This document shows, one piece after another, positions 9,806-20,681 of a DNA stretch of 64,000 nucleotides. The translations under genes and the position numbers were made by a program. The stretch spans positions 11,962,501-12,026,500 of the forward strand of contig NC_135384.1 in the NCBI RefSeq assembly GCF_049243985.1. Direction: 5' to 3'. The notes below the pieces were generated by a model. It did not search any database, had not been told where the DNA came from, and saw only the letters and a list, made by a program, of their open reading frames with translations. Every line of letters begins with the position of its first letter. Positions within the stretch are counted from its first letter, which is position 1. The stretch is from Paroedura picta. Taxonomy: Eukaryota; Chordata; Lepidosauria; Squamata; Gekkonidae.

Positions 9806-11089
9806 AAGCCTGCCTCCCCCCTCCTTAAAACAAACAAACAAACACGGAAGTAATCATTGCAACGCAATTTCATTTGTTCACAGAGGCATTGTTTATCTGT
9901 CACAGCTTGTGATTATGCGTTGCTACTCAACATTCTCCATTTTTAAAAAACACCCAACTCCTGTCCCCCAGAAGCCATGGAGGCAGGACCAAGGGAGGGA
10001 CATCTCCATGGGGAAATGAGTACTGATGATACCTCCTCACTGAAACCTAATGGGTGATTGCGCAATCTGTCGTATTTTGACCAGGGGAATGCAGTTTAAC
10101 CCATTTCCCGCTACAAATAGGCGGATGGAGCAAAACTGGGACAGAAGGCTGATGGCCTCATCTGAAACCATGATTTCAGCGTCTGGTAATGATTTCGCTG
10201 AAATTCCCTTGGGCAAAATGTCCCAGAGTTCCCCCTCTTCCATCCTTGTACCTCCATTGACATCAGTGAGCTAAAAAAATAGAAGCTGATGTTTTTTCCA
10301 AATGATCAGCTAGAATGGACTCTTGGGAAACCATTTCCCCAAAGTATGAAGTTAACAAACCTCCTTCCCTGAAAAAGAACCACTGGCAAATGAAATAAAG
10401 AGCAGCTGCATTCAAAGCAGGAAGCTTAAAGAAGAAACTAACCAGCCCGGCAAGACCAGCGTATAACAGTGAGAGCTACCTAGGGAAAAAGACAGATTTT
10501 GAAAACAGTTTCTCAACTATTCCTCCTTCCATCTGCAATCCTTCGACTCTCATTTAATTTTTGTTCTTTCCCTATGGTCTCGAGAACAGAATGGCCCAAT
10601 GCAAAGCGGAATAGCTTCTTTGCTAACCTGACATCAAAACGTAGAGGGAGAGGGCCCTGTGCAATTTCATTAGACCCACTCATCAGACCCACTATGGCCC
10701 AGCACTTTGGCTAGAAGGCACAAGCTATTGCAGCACTCTGGGCAGCAGGCTGGAGCAGGGAAGTGGAGCCAGCTGAAGTTTGTTTGTGGGTAAGGCATGA
10801 TGCAAATTATTTTCTTTCTTTCTATTCCTCTTATTCTGTCATCATGATGTATGGGCGATAACTTGTACAATGCTAATATAAATGATTTCTTTTCCAGAGG
10901 CTTATAGTTCAACAGTGAGGCTAATGGGCTTAAAAAGATGTAGCGCTGTTTAGTATTACACACTGTACGTAATGACAGTGAAGGAAGAACAGAAATGGGG
11001 TGTGGAATGAGCAGAGGAATATGTCATTCATATCAAACCTAGGTCTTTTTGAAAAGTGAATAGCTTCTTGCGTTTCCCAAAGAAAGCCT
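9806..11089. other. Duplicated intergenic block B (matches 17,433-19,820)
   Basis: This block is found in the same order in unit 2, where it is interrupted by an approximately 1-kb insertion (17,531-18,587). It contains a conserved stretch around 10,022-10,260 and 10,480-10,980 with no lasting open frame. It probably holds distal upstream sequence of the following OR, since it lies 1-4 kb before ORs 2 and 3. No specific element is recognised. Confidence 0.55.
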
Positions 11090-11221
11090 GGGTTCATTAT
11101 GCACATGTTGGGTAATGCACTTTCAGTGCACTTTAGAAGTGGATTTTCCTGTTCCGCACAGTAAACGCCAGCTGCAAAAGCTCATTGATAGTGCATTGTC
11201 CAATGTGTGCATAATGGGCCC
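11090..11221. mobile_element. Inverted-repeat MITE-like element, GGGYYCATTATGCAC ends
   Basis: GGGTTCATTATGCACATG at the left end and GTGTGCATAATGGGCCC at the right end form imperfect terminal inverted repeats 132 bp apart. The unit 2 copy (19,821-19,889) has the same ends with an internal loss of about 60 bp. The ends match those of the CpG-dense element at 44,625-44,959. Confidence 0.65.
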
Positions 11222-11264
11222 TGGATCAAATCGTCATTTATGATTTATTATTATATGGTTCCAG

Positions 11265-11686
11265 TTTGGTGTAGTGGTTAGGAGTGCAGACTTCTAATCT
11301 GGCATGCCAGGTTCGATTCTGCGCTCCCCCACATGCAACCAGCTGGGTGACCTTGGGCTCGCCATGGCACTGATAAAACTGTTCTGACCGGGCAGTGATA
11401 TCAGGGCTCTCTCAGCCTCACCCACCTCACAGGGTGTCTGTTGTGGGGAGAGGAATGGGAAGGTGACTGTAAGCCGCTTTGAGCCTCCTTTGGGTAGGGA
11501 AAAGCGGCATATAAAAACCAACTCTTCTTCTTCTTCTTCTTCTTCTTCTTCTTCTTCTTCTTCTTCTTCTTCTTCTTCTTCTTCTTCTTCTTCTTCTTCT
11601 TCTTCTTCTTCTTCTTCTTCTTCTTCTTCTTCTTCTTCTTCTTCTTCTTCTTCTTCTTCTTCTTCTTCTTCTTCTTCTTCTTCTTC
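11265..11686 (+). mobile_element. MIR-like tRNA SINE with expanded (CTT)n tail
   Basis: The tRNA-like head (GTGTAGTGGTTAGGAGTGCA, box-B-like GGTTCGATTC) is followed by a core and an L2-type 3' end (AAGCCGCTTTGAGCCTCC, GGGAAAAGCGGCATATAAAA). The tail is about 55 CTT repeats (11,523-11,689). TTCCAG flanks both sides (11,259-11,264; 11,687-11,692). The unit 2/3 junction at 19,921-19,927 is the empty site, so this SINE inserted after the unit duplication. Confidence 0.85.
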
Positions 11687-11689
11687 TTC
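11523..11689. repeat. (CTT)n microsatellite, about 55 copies
   Basis: Uninterrupted CTT repeat forming the tail of the preceding SINE. The poly-Ser and poly-Lys reading frames across it are artefacts of the repeat. Confidence 0.98.
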
Positions 11690-12186
11690 CAGTGCAACTT
11701 CCTGTTTTACGTTTGCTTCTAAGATGTCTGCTGAGAGATCTGTGTCTAACTTCTGATATTGATATTCATTGCAAAAGTAAGCAGTAAAAATATACTTGCT
11801 AGCATCTTACCTCTCCACTCAACCAAGTTTCAACTATTCTTCCAGCCTAAGGAGATTTCCTCTGACCAAAGGGATACTTCTTCCAGGAGAAGAAGCATTT
11901 CCAGCTGCAGAAGATTGCTTAGGCTTCATACATTGCAGGGTGGGGTTTCAGGGTGCAAACCACTGTGGTATCTTCTGAGTCATTGTCAGTGTGAAGGGAG
12001 CTGGGTTTGAGGATGTTCCACATTCATTTATATGAGGAGGGAAACATTATTTCAGGCCTTCCTCTTTAGATAGCCATTAATGTTTATTGCCTGTGCTTAC
12101 AAGAGCATTACAGAAGACGATGTCTCCTTTGTCTTTGAGTAAGCATGTGCCTCACAAGGTTTTACATTTGTCCTTTTGACTTTTAT

Positions 12187-13754
12187 GAACTAGAATTTAA
12201 GCTCACTGTAGCAAAAATACAGTGGGCGCTAGAAGGCAGTGGGTGGGTGGGTGGGTGGGTGCTAGAAGGCAGTGGGGGCTCCCCTCCCCTGTCCCCCTGG
12301 CACACTCCCCCCCCCCAGCCCCTGGCTTCATCGTGGGGCTTGGAGCAGGACTCTCTGATTCTCTCATATCGGGCTGACTGGCTAAGGCAAGTATGATTTC
12401 TCTCTGTCTCTCTCTCTCCCCCCTCGCCCCCCCTCTGTCTCTCCCATCTGGCTGAGTGGCTAAGGCAAGTATGATCTCTCTCTCTCTGTGTCCCCCCCCC
12501 CCCCCGCTCTCTCTGAGTCTCTCATATCGGGCTGACTGGCTAAGGCAAGTATGGTCGGTGTCAGAGAAATGGCCTGTCAACGTTTGTTCTTGCCAGAGTG
12601 CACGCTCTCCAAGACAGTTGTGGAAGAGGGGAGATTTTAATCTCCTGGGAAGGGCTGCTGCCTGGCAAACACTGTCAGGAGTATCGCAGTTTGACAGAAT
12701 TCCTGCAAGCATCCCTTGCAAACGAGGAGCATTGGAACTTCTCTCCTCCCATGCAAGAGACTGTGGAAGCTGGTTCCCAACCCCAACAGGCAGCTATTGC
12801 AGGGATCTGAGTGTCACCGATACTGTAGTTGTTGGAGGCAGCACAGTGCAAAGCAGTGGGCAACTCCCCATGCCCCCCCTCTGTATGTCGGTTGCTCTCC
12901 CTCTACTTCCTCTCCCTCTCTTGATCTGTCCCCCTCTCCCCCCCTTCTCTCTTTGTGTCTCCCATTGGGCTGACTGGTTAACGCAAGTATGATCTCTCTC
13001 TGTCTCTCCCCCTCTCTCCATCTCTGTCTCTCTCTCTCTGTGTCTCTCCCTCCCCTCGCCCTCTGTCCCTCTCCCTCTCCCTCTCCCTCTCCCTCTCCCT
13101 CTCCCTCTCCCTCTCCCTCTCCCTCTCTCTGTTTTCCTCCCCGTCTCTCTGTTTCCCACCTTCTATTTTTCTCTCTATCTGTTCCTCTCACTCTGTCTAC
13201 CTTTGTCTCTGCATTTCTAGCCCCCCCCCATCTCTCCTCCGCTTGATCTCACCATGGGTCTGTTGTGTGCTGTCTCCAGCACTCCCGGCGCTGAAGCCTC
13301 CCTCGCCCTGCCACCTCCCCCGAACGGCGCAGCTTCAGCGCCGGGCTCAGAGCCGGCCCGGCACATTCCAGACACGCTGGGGCTCCTCCAAGGCGAGCGC
13401 TGAAACCTCCCTTGACCAGCCCACTCCCCCCGATCCTCCACCAGCCCCCCGCCCCCTCCGACCTCCCACCCCAGGCCCTGACTTTGTGGCGGGGAAAGGA
13501 GCAAGGCCACCGCGTCCTTTCCTGGCGACAAAGCCTCTTGCCCCAGCCCTCTTACCTCTGAGTCCAGAGGGGCCAAGAGGCCAATTGGTTACTTGGCCCT
13601 GGACTGACACTCGGAGGGGCCAATTGGGAGCTGCTTTGGGGCTTTCAATTGGTCCCTTCGAGTTTTTATCCCAGACCTGCCCCACCCCTTTCTCTGCCCA
13701 CTTAGCCCTTACTGCTTTATTCCTATCACTCCCGCAGGAGCGGTTTACAGATGA
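12187..13754. repeat. 1.6-kb block, unit 2 copy
   Basis: Orthologous position and content to 411-1,834: repeated GCTGACTGGCTAAGGCAAGT motifs (about 12,374, 12,533 and 12,969), a hexamer array at 13,066-13,126, and a GC-rich 3' half. It additionally has a short (GGTG)n run at 12,240-12,260. No coding sequence is supported. Confidence 0.6.
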
Positions 13755-13957
13755 TGGGAGGCATAGAGTGAACTGTTGATCTCTTCACTGCCTATTTGAC
13801 ATCACTACAGCCCCGCATGGTCAATAGGTTAGGTCTTTTGTTCCTCAGTTCAGGGTGGTCAAGGTGGATTTCTCCTCCCTTTTTCACCAGCAGAAAAGAT
13901 TACAGAAATAATCTATATTTCTGGAAGGATTTATGTCACTGCTGCATATCCTCACAG

Positions 13958-13987
13958 GTAGAATCAAAAGAAGAATAAGGGAATAAC
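13958..13987 (+). promoter_or_regulatory. 5' end of OR coding exon, unit 2 (3' splice site at 13,957)
   Basis: ATCCTCACAG precedes the exon start, 30 bases before the ATG. It matches the equivalent site in units 1 and 3. Confidence 0.55.
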
Positions 13988-14938
13988 ATGTCCAATTTCA
14001 CCTTCACGTCTGAATTTCTGCTGCTGGAGTTTTCAGAGGAATGGGAACTGCAGATCTTACACTTCCTTGTATTCCTGGTGTTGTACTTGGCCACCCTGAT
14101 TGGGAATCTTCTCATCATTGCCTCAATAGCCCTTGACCATCGCCTGCACACTCCCATGTACTTCTTCCTCGTGAACTTGGCCATACTCGACATCAGTGCT
14201 GTTTCTGTCATCGTACCCAAATCAATGGCCAATTCCATCACAAGAAGCAGGTCGATCTCTTACTTCGGATGTGCTGCCCAAGTTTTCTTTTATGCCTTAT
14301 TTATATCAACAGGTTTTGCCATCCTGACTATTATGGCACATGATCGCTATGTTGCTATCTGTAACCCATTACAATATGAGAGCATTATGCAGAAAAGAGC
14401 CTGTGTTCAAATGGCTGGCAGTGCATGGACTACTTGTTTTATCTATGCTGCAGTGCATACTGGCTTCATATCCTCTATGAGTTTCTGCTCTAATGTTGTT
14501 AATCAATTCTTCTGTGAAATCCCATCATTGCTGAATATTTCCTGTTCAGACTTATACCTCATTGACTTATTACTTCTGCTGCTTGGTTGTGGCTTGTCAT
14601 TGGGTTGTTTCATCTTCATCATTGTAACTTATGTGCATATCTTCTCTGCAGTGCTTAAAATCCCTTCGGTTCATGGTCAGAGAAAGGCCTTTTCTACTTG
14701 CATTCCCCACCTCGCTGTTGTCTGCTTGTTTGAGTCCACTGCAGTCTTAGCTTATGCAAGGCCTCCAGGTAACTCTTCACCTGGCAAAGACTTAGCCATT
14801 GCTATTATATATTCCATGGTCCCACCCTTAATGAATCCAGTAATCTACAGCATGAGAAACAAGGACATCAAGGTTGCACTATGGAAATTGTTGGGTATCA
14901 GGCATGCTTCAGATACTATTTCCAGAATCGTTCAGTGA
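13988..14938 (+). CDS. Olfactory receptor, family 14-like (unit 2)
   Basis: Intact 316-aa receptor with the same length, start and end as the unit 1 and unit 3 copies. It has the NFT glycosylation site, LHTPMYFFLVN, MAHDRYVAICNPLQY, KAFSTCIPHL and PPLMNPVIYSMRNKD. Differences from the unit 1 copy are concentrated in TM3-TM5: GFISSMSF replaces CIFSMNF, and residues 192-205 read IDLLLLLLGCGLSL instead of VDLVLLMFGCGMTV. The intracellular loops, TM7 and C-terminus are nearly unchanged. It should act as an odorant receptor with altered ligand range; that last point is inference. A PF pair at loop 2 and the standard cysteines are intact, and no disruption is seen. Confidence 0.95.
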   Translation: MSNFTFTSEFLLLEFSEEWELQILHFLVFLVLYLATLIGNLLIIASIALDHRLHTPMYFFLVNLAILDISAVSVIVPKSMANSITRSRSISYFGCAAQVFFYALFISTGFAILTIMAHDRYVAICNPLQYESIMQKRACVQMAGSAWTTCFIYAAVHTGFISSMSFCSNVVNQFFCEIPSLLNISCSDLYLIDLLLLLLGCGLSLGCFIFIIVTYVHIFSAVLKIPSVHGQRKAFSTCIPHLAVVCLFESTAVLAYARPPGNSSPGKDLAIAIIYSMVPPLMNPVIYSMRNKDIKVALWKLLGIRHASDTISRIVQ

Positions 14939-15417
14939 ACTTGCTCCTCATTGGATGAAGTCCCCATGAAATAGTTTGTGGACAGTGAGAAGAATGAAGA
15001 AAAAGCCAGTTGATTATTTCTTGGTCATGAGGGGAGAGCCAGTAAAAGGTTAATATCTCCCCCCCCCCCCCAAGAACTACAACCCAAGCCACTGTACTGT
15101 ATCCAATTAGCTATTCTACTGGTGAATCTCAGTGCCTCTTTGGAGTAGTAAAATGGCTACACCAGAGATCCAAGAAACTGTGCACAAAAATCACAGGGAA
15201 TCAGAAGAGATTGCATGGAAATCTGATAGGATTCAATTCCTTAAATTCGGGCTAAATGTTCTAAATTGGAGCTAAATGCCCTGAATTGTAACAGGACTTC
15301 ATATCTGTCTTATTAACATGTAAAGTGGTGTATGTGTATATCTAATGGTAACATACAAATTACACAAATTTGATGGGAGCTGAGCTATTCTCTCCTTGTC
15401 CTAATAACTATTTCTCT
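14939..15417. other. 3' flank of OR unit 2, no gene seen
   Basis: Aligns to 3,044-3,520 and 21,633-22,115, including a poly-C run at 15,059. It breaks off at about 15,417, where a deletion joins it directly to the middle of an L2 element. Confidence 0.65.
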
Positions 15418-15880
15418 AGATAGTTGCTAGATAGGCCTCCAACTGGTTGCAGATCCTTGGCCCCAAAGAAGCATGGTGGACCTCAATGAGGGCCAGAGCT
15501 TTTTCGGTCCTGGCCCCCACCTGGTGGAACGAGCTCCCTGAAGAGTTCAGAGCCCTGGCCGAACTTCCACAGTTCCGCAGGGCCTGCAAAAGGGAGCTCC
15601 TCCACCAGGCATTCGCTTGAGGCCGACCGACTGAGAACATCTGCTGGGCCCCCCCTCAGACGCCCTTCCGTAACTGAACTAATTTGATCTCCCCAGTGTT
15701 GTTGCTATTTATGTGGTGTTATAAATTGTTACTTGGCTGTTGTGATGTTGTATTGAAACTTGTAATGGTTTATTATAATGTTCCATGTAAAATTACATAA
15801 AGTTCCATGTAAACAGCCCAGAGTTGTAAAGAATGGGCGGTATAAAAATCCAAAATAAATAAAAATAAAATAAACAAGCA
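15418..15880 (+). mobile_element. L2-clade LINE 3' end, 5' part deleted (unit 2)
   Basis: The sequence encodes the C-terminal motif of L2/CR1-group polyproteins (VLAPTWWNELP-like, then FRRACKRELLHQAF) and ends with GGGCGGTATAAAAATCC and an AAATAAA tail. It matches 22,730-23,150 in unit 3. The left junction (GATAGTTGCTAG) fuses OR flank to mid-element, so a deletion removed the element's start together with adjacent flank after insertion. Confidence 0.8.
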
Positions 15881-16261
15881 TACTCTTATTGCAATATCCA
15901 ATATGTCCCTATAGTGTTGATTTGATTTGTTGAAGGGATATTTGATGCCCCAGGTGAAATTTCTCTCAAGTTATTAAAACTGCATTAGTTTTTCTTTCAA
16001 GTAATCTACTGATTGTTGCCTGGAAAAGACCCTCCAAGCTCTTGTTGAAGTGATGCTGAGCAGATGTCCAAAGAAGGCCAAGTTGGTCACTAAACTTTGG
16101 AATTCCCATGAAACAGTTTTCTCTTTTCACAAATAGTATTTTCATTGCAGTATTCTTAGTAGGTCTTGTTTATTCTATAACTTAGTCAGAGATTGAACTG
16201 AAAAATTACACAGATCTGATCTTTTATCACTGTGTTTTATTGTCTCACTAGGGGCTTAGCA

Positions 16262-16552
16262 AGAGCCTCTTGTGGCGCAGAGTGGTAAGGCAGCGACATG
16301 CTGTCTAAAGCTGTCTGCCCATGAGGTTGGGAGTTCGATCCCAGCAGCCGGCTCAAGGTTGACTCAGCCTTCCATCCTTCCGAGGTCGGTCAAATGAGTA
16401 CCCAGCTTGCTGGGGGGTAAACGGTAATGACTGGGGAAGGCACTGGCAAACCACCCCGTATTGAGTCTGCCAAGAAAACGCTGGAGGGCGTCACCCCAAG
16501 GGTCAGACATAACCTGGTGCTTGCACAGGGGGTACCTTTACCTTTACCTTTA
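16262..16552 (+). mobile_element. Sauria-type SINE, unit 2 only
   Basis: Complete SINE with a tRNA-derived head (AGAGCCTCTTGTGGCGCAGA, box-B GAGTTCGATCC), body and (ACCTTT)3 tail. Target duplication GGGGCTTAGCA is at 16,251-16,261 and 16,553-16,563. Unit 1 shows the empty site near 4,313-4,323, so the insertion postdates the unit duplication. The Bov-B-related 3' end is known for this SINE family; I did not verify it by alignment. Confidence 0.92.
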
Positions 16553-17089
16553 GGGGCTTAGCAGGTTGTATTCAAGAATACAACGGACACTAGTGCTTGG
16601 CAGTGGGAAGAGGAAGGAGAGGATTTGTCCAGTCTGTAAGGGCATGGGGTTGAATGTGTGTATTGTGTGGGATGTTGGGGTGGCGTGGTGGCAAATGAGG
16701 GCATGGGTGTGGAGATATGGGTGTCAAGAACCTGTGGTTTGGAATGTCCGTTGAGTGTGGGACAGGACTGACCTTTGGGAATTGTGGCATCGTGGTTACA
16801 GATTGGATATCCAGAGCCATGTCTTCAGATATATGAAGGGAAAATCAGACTGGAGACTCTTCTTAGGGGAAGATTACATGGCAACCAATTCCTCCCAGTT
16901 CTGCATCATTTCCCTTCTTGTGTGAATTGGGTCACAGACACCGAAATGCCCCGCTGCCCTAATACATATGGGGTAGTTATGGTACACAGGTGTGCACCCT
17001 GTTCCTTCTTCTCCATGTTTTCACTGTTGATAAAATGTTATGTGCCTACATGCTTCTTTCATGATTGCTCCTTAGAAGAAGAACGGATT

Positions 17090-17335
17090 TTTGTACCCTG
17101 TTGTTTACTACCCACGGGAGCCTCAAAGCAGTTTTCAAACATCTTTTCCCGTCAGCTCCCCACAATAGTCAACCTGTGAGGGATGTGGGGCTTTGAGAAG
17201 TCTGAGAGAACTGGGAATGGGCCGCAGTGACCCAGCAGGCCTCGGGTATCTCAAAGCATTTTCCAATCATCTTCCCTTCCTCTCCCCATAGCAGATTCTC
17301 CATGAGGGAGGTGGGTTAGCGAGCCTCACATGGAA
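17090..17335 (-). mobile_element. MIR-like SINE fragments (unit 2)
   Basis: TTTACTACCCACGGGAGCC, CCTGTGAGGGATGTGGGGC and a second CATCTTCCCTTCC...CATGAGGGAGGTGG segment resemble the reverse-oriented core and 3' end of the MIR-like SINE. Unit 1 has a shorter version because of a deletion near 5,650. Confidence 0.45.
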
Positions 17336-17539
17336 GCTGGCAACCCTAAGAGGAAGACTGTGCACAGCAATCTTGACCTCAGTAAGGATTCTTATACTGT
17401 TTTTTTAATTTGCCAGGCCAAAGTTGAAAAAAGCCTGCCTCCCCTCTCCTTAAAAAAAAGAAAAAACACGGAAGTAATCATTGCAATGCAATTTCATTTG
17501 TTCACAGAGGCATTGGTTATCTGATACAGCTCCGTCTTC

Positions 17540-18015
17540 CAGTTTTGATAGTTATTACGGTTTGCACCAGACATAAAACAGAGGAAATTATACAATGCAT
17601 CCCAGATAAAACATGAGGTTAAAATACAAATACAAATATAAATACAAAAGTAACATTAAAACTTGGTAATAAAATGTATAGTGGATTATTAAAACTAGAG
17701 CAGAAATAGCTTTGAGCCTGAAACAGGATCTTCATATTACATTTTTCATGGTGGACCCTACTAGCTCCACGAACCCTACATACTATTGAACAAAATTCAG
17801 CAACAGGTTTAGTGATTTTGGGGGAATCATCAGGCAGTAATTTATTGATAATGTCTGTGTTATGTGTTACAGTTTGTCCTGAGTTTTGCTTTACAAAGGG
17901 GTGGATGAACTCAGCTTGGGCCTCGGCATAGAAAGGACAGTACAGAAAAACATGTTCAAGATCTTCTACCTGGCCAGAATTACAGGGGCATGTTCTCTCA
18001 GGGTAGAGACTGCTG
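17540..18015 (-). mobile_element. LINE 3' end, reverse orientation (same type as 4,755-5,542)
   Basis: On the minus strand a frame reads PERTCPCNSGQVEDLEHVFL followed by YCPFY, the same Cys-His-Cys C-terminal motif as the unit 1 LINE, then FIHPF. An A/T-rich 3' UTR follows. It is 5'-truncated at about 18,015 and is part of the insertion that splits block B. No clear target duplication is seen. Confidence 0.65.
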
Positions 18016-18088
18016 AGCAAATCTTCCCAAATGGCAGCCCCTTCTCAGATGCAAAGAGGTGATGCTTTGGGGCCAAAAGATTTGTCCG

Positions 18089-18460
18089 TGATGGAGAAAA
18101 TGTATGCCTTGGAGAGTTGATTCCAACTGTGGTCTCTGCCCTTCCATGGCAGTTAATTTCTGGCAACCTAACCCCCCCTTCCCTTTCCAGCAGCCATAGG
18201 AGACCTATCAACCCTGGGGGGGGGGAAATAACCTGTAGTTTCCAGGCAAAAACAAGGGCGGGGGTAACCTGGACTTTCCAGACTAGAGGGATCATTTCTC
18301 CTAAGGAAAATGTATGCCTTGGAAAGTTGATTCCAATTGTGGTCCCTGCCTTTCCCTGGCAGTTAACTTGTCTGGATCTGGCAACCTCACCCCCCATCCC
18401 CTTCCAGCAGCAGGGAGGGGGGGGTTACCTGTAATTTCCAGCCATTCACAAGCAAGAAAC
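18089..18460. repeat. Two direct copies of an unclassified dispersed repeat
   Basis: ATGTATGCCTTGGAGAGTTG at about 18,099 recurs as ATGTATGCCTTGGAAAGTTG at about 18,310. Each is followed by similar GTGGTC-CTGCC, GGCAGTTAA, GGCAACCT and poly-C/poly-G runs. They are about 150-200 bp units of probable SINE or MITE origin. Confidence 0.55.
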
Positions 18461-18587
18461 AGGGGGAGTATTTTACTGGGGTTCTACATGCGCCCCCCAA
18501 TGAAAAAGAACAAAAAATACAATGTGACACACGGGCTCACGTATAAAGTAAAGGGGCAGCCAGATAATTGAAAGGGTTTTGAAGAGA

Positions 18588-19820
18588 CTTGCGATTATGC
18601 GTTGCTACTCAACATTCTCAATTTTTTAAAAAACACCCGCCTCCCGTCCCCCAGAAGCCATGGAGGCAGGACCAAGGGAGGGACATCTCCATGGGGAAAT
18701 GAGTACTGATGACACCTCCTCACTGAAACCTAACGGGTGATTGCGCCATCTGTCGTATTTTGACCAGGGGGATGCAGTTTAACCCATTGTAACCCTCTAC
18801 AAATAGGCGGATGGAGCGAAACTGGGACAGAAGGCTGACGGCGTCATCTGAAACCATGATTTTAAAGCGACAGCATTTGGTAATGATTTCGCTGAAATTC
18901 CCTGGGGCAAAATGGCCCAGAGTTCCCCCTCTTCCATCCTTGTACATCCATTGACATCAGTGAACTTAAAAAATATAAGCTGATGTTTTTTCCAAATGAT
19001 CAGCTAGAATGGACTCTTGGGAAACCATTTCCCCAAAGTATGAACAGAAGTTAACAAACCTCCTTCCCTGAAAAAGAACCTTCCACTGGCAAATGAAATA
19101 AAGAGCAGCTGCATTCAAAGCAGGAAGCTTAAAGAAGAAACTAACCACCCGGCAAGACCAGTGTATAACAGTGAGAGCTACCTAGGGGAAAAGACAGATT
19201 TTGAAAACAGTTTCTCAACTATTCCTCCTTCCATCTGCAATTCTTGGACTCTCTCTCTCCTCAAACTACACTCTCATTTAAGTTTTGTTCTTTCCGCATG
19301 GTCTCGAGAACGGAATGGCCCAATGCAAAGCGGAATAGCTTCTTTGCTAACCTGACATCAAAACGTAGAGGGAGAGGGCCCTGTGCAATTTCATTAGACC
19401 CACTCATCAGACCCACTATGGCCCAGCACTTTGGCTAGAAGGCACAAGCTATTGCAGTACTCTGGGCAGCAGGCTGGAGCAGGGAATGGTTAAGTGGAGC
19501 CAGCCAAAGTTTGTTTGTGGGTAAGGCATGATGCAAATTATTTCCTTTCTTTCTATTCCTCTTATTCTGTCGTCATGATGTATGGGCGATAACTTGTACA
19601 ATGCGAATATAAATGATTTCTTTTCCTGAGGCTTATAGTTCAACAGTGAGGCTAATGGGCTTAAAAAGATGTAGCGCTATTTAGTATTACACACTGTACG
19701 TAATGACAGTGAAGGAAGAACATAAATGGGGTGTGGAATAAGCAGAGGAATATGTTATTCATATCAAACCTAGGTCTTTTTGAAAAGTGAATAGCTTCTT
19801 GCGTTTCCCAAAGAAAGCCT
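18588..19820. other. Block B continued (unit 2), no gene seen
   Basis: Matches 9,908-11,089 in unit 1 with few differences. It is non-coding; the short open frames are not conserved between the two copies in a protein-like way. Confidence 0.55.
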
Positions 19821-19889
19821 GGGCTCATTATGCACATGTCGGGTAAAGCTCATTGATAGTGCATTGTCCAATGTGTGCATAATGGGCTC
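19821..19889. mobile_element. Deleted copy of the CATTATGCAC inverted-repeat element
   Basis: GGGCTCATTATGCACATGTC at the left end and GTGTGCATAATGGGCTC at the right end. It is the paralogue of 11,090-11,221 with about 60 bp missing internally. Confidence 0.65.
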
Positions 19890-20651
19890 TGGATCAAATT
19901 GTCATTTATGATTTATTATGGTTCCAGTGCAACTTCCTGTTTTACGTTTGTTTCTAAGATGCCTGTTGAGAGATCTGTGTCTAACTTCTGATATTGATAT
20001 TCATTGCAAAGTAAGCAGTAAAAATATACTTGCTAGCATCTTACCTCTCCACTCAACCAAGTTTCAACTATTCTTCCAGCCTAAGGAGTTTTCCTCTGAC
20101 CAAAGGGATACTTCTTTCAGGAGAAGGAGCTTTTCCAGCTGCAGAAGATTGCTTAGGCTTCATACTTTGTAGGGTGGAGTTGCAGGGTGTAAACTCCGAG
20201 TCCTCTGAGTCATTGTCAGTGTGAAAGGTTTGAAGACGTTCCACATTCAGGCTGAGATCCTTATATGAGGAAGAAATCAGTATTTCAGGCCTTCCTCTTT
20301 AGATAGCGATTAAGGTTTCCTGCCTGTACTTACAAGAACATTACAGAAAAAGACGTCTCCTTTGTCTTTGAGTAAGCATGTGCCCCGCAAGGATTTACAT
20401 TTGCTCATTTGACTTTTATTATTAACAAAGGGAGGCATAGAGTGAGCTGTTGATCTCTTCACTTCCTAGTTCTCCTCACTACAGCCCCACATGGTCCATG
20501 GGTTAGGTCTACTGTTCTTCAGGTGAGGCTTTCAGGGTGATTAAGTTCGACTTCTCCTCCCTTTTTCACCAGCGAAAAAGATGCCTGGAAGGTTTCAAAA
20601 AATACTCTATATTTATGGAAGAATGTATGTCACTGCTGCTTCTCTTCACAG

Positions 20652-20681
20652 GTAGAATCAAAGGAAGAATAAGGGAATAAC
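20652..20681 (+). promoter_or_regulatory. 5' end of OR coding exon, unit 3 (3' splice site at 20,651)
   Basis: GCTTCTCTTCACAG ends at 20,651, 30 bases before the ATG. Confidence 0.55.

Larger units (their letters stand above)
1..11264 (+). repeat. Tandem OR unit 1 (segmental duplication)
   Basis: First of three head-to-tail paralogous units. Bases 1-410 match 11,709-12,186 and 19,945-20,424. The OR and its 3' flank match units 2 and 3. Bases 9,806-11,225 match 17,433-17,530 plus 18,588-19,918 in unit 2. Unit 1 alone carries the 4,755-5,542 LINE, and it keeps 5,797-9,805, which unit 2 lacks. The unit starts before the window, because base 1 already lies inside the shared leader. The boundary at 11,264 is where a SINE separates it from unit 2. 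Confidence 0.85.
11693..19927 (+). repeat. Tandem OR unit 2 (segmental duplication)
   Basis: This copy runs from TGCAACTTCCTGTTTTACG at 11,693 to the same sequence starting unit 3 at 19,928. Relative to unit 1 it lacks the equivalent of 5,797-9,805, and it carries a Sauria SINE (16,262), an L2 3' end with an adjoining deletion (15,418) and a 1-kb insertion (17,531-18,587). Coding and flanking sequence is otherwise very similar. Confidence 0.85.

Noticed and set aside
11401-11756. Poly-Lys and poly-Ser frames
   Set aside because: Produced by the (CTT)n SINE tail.
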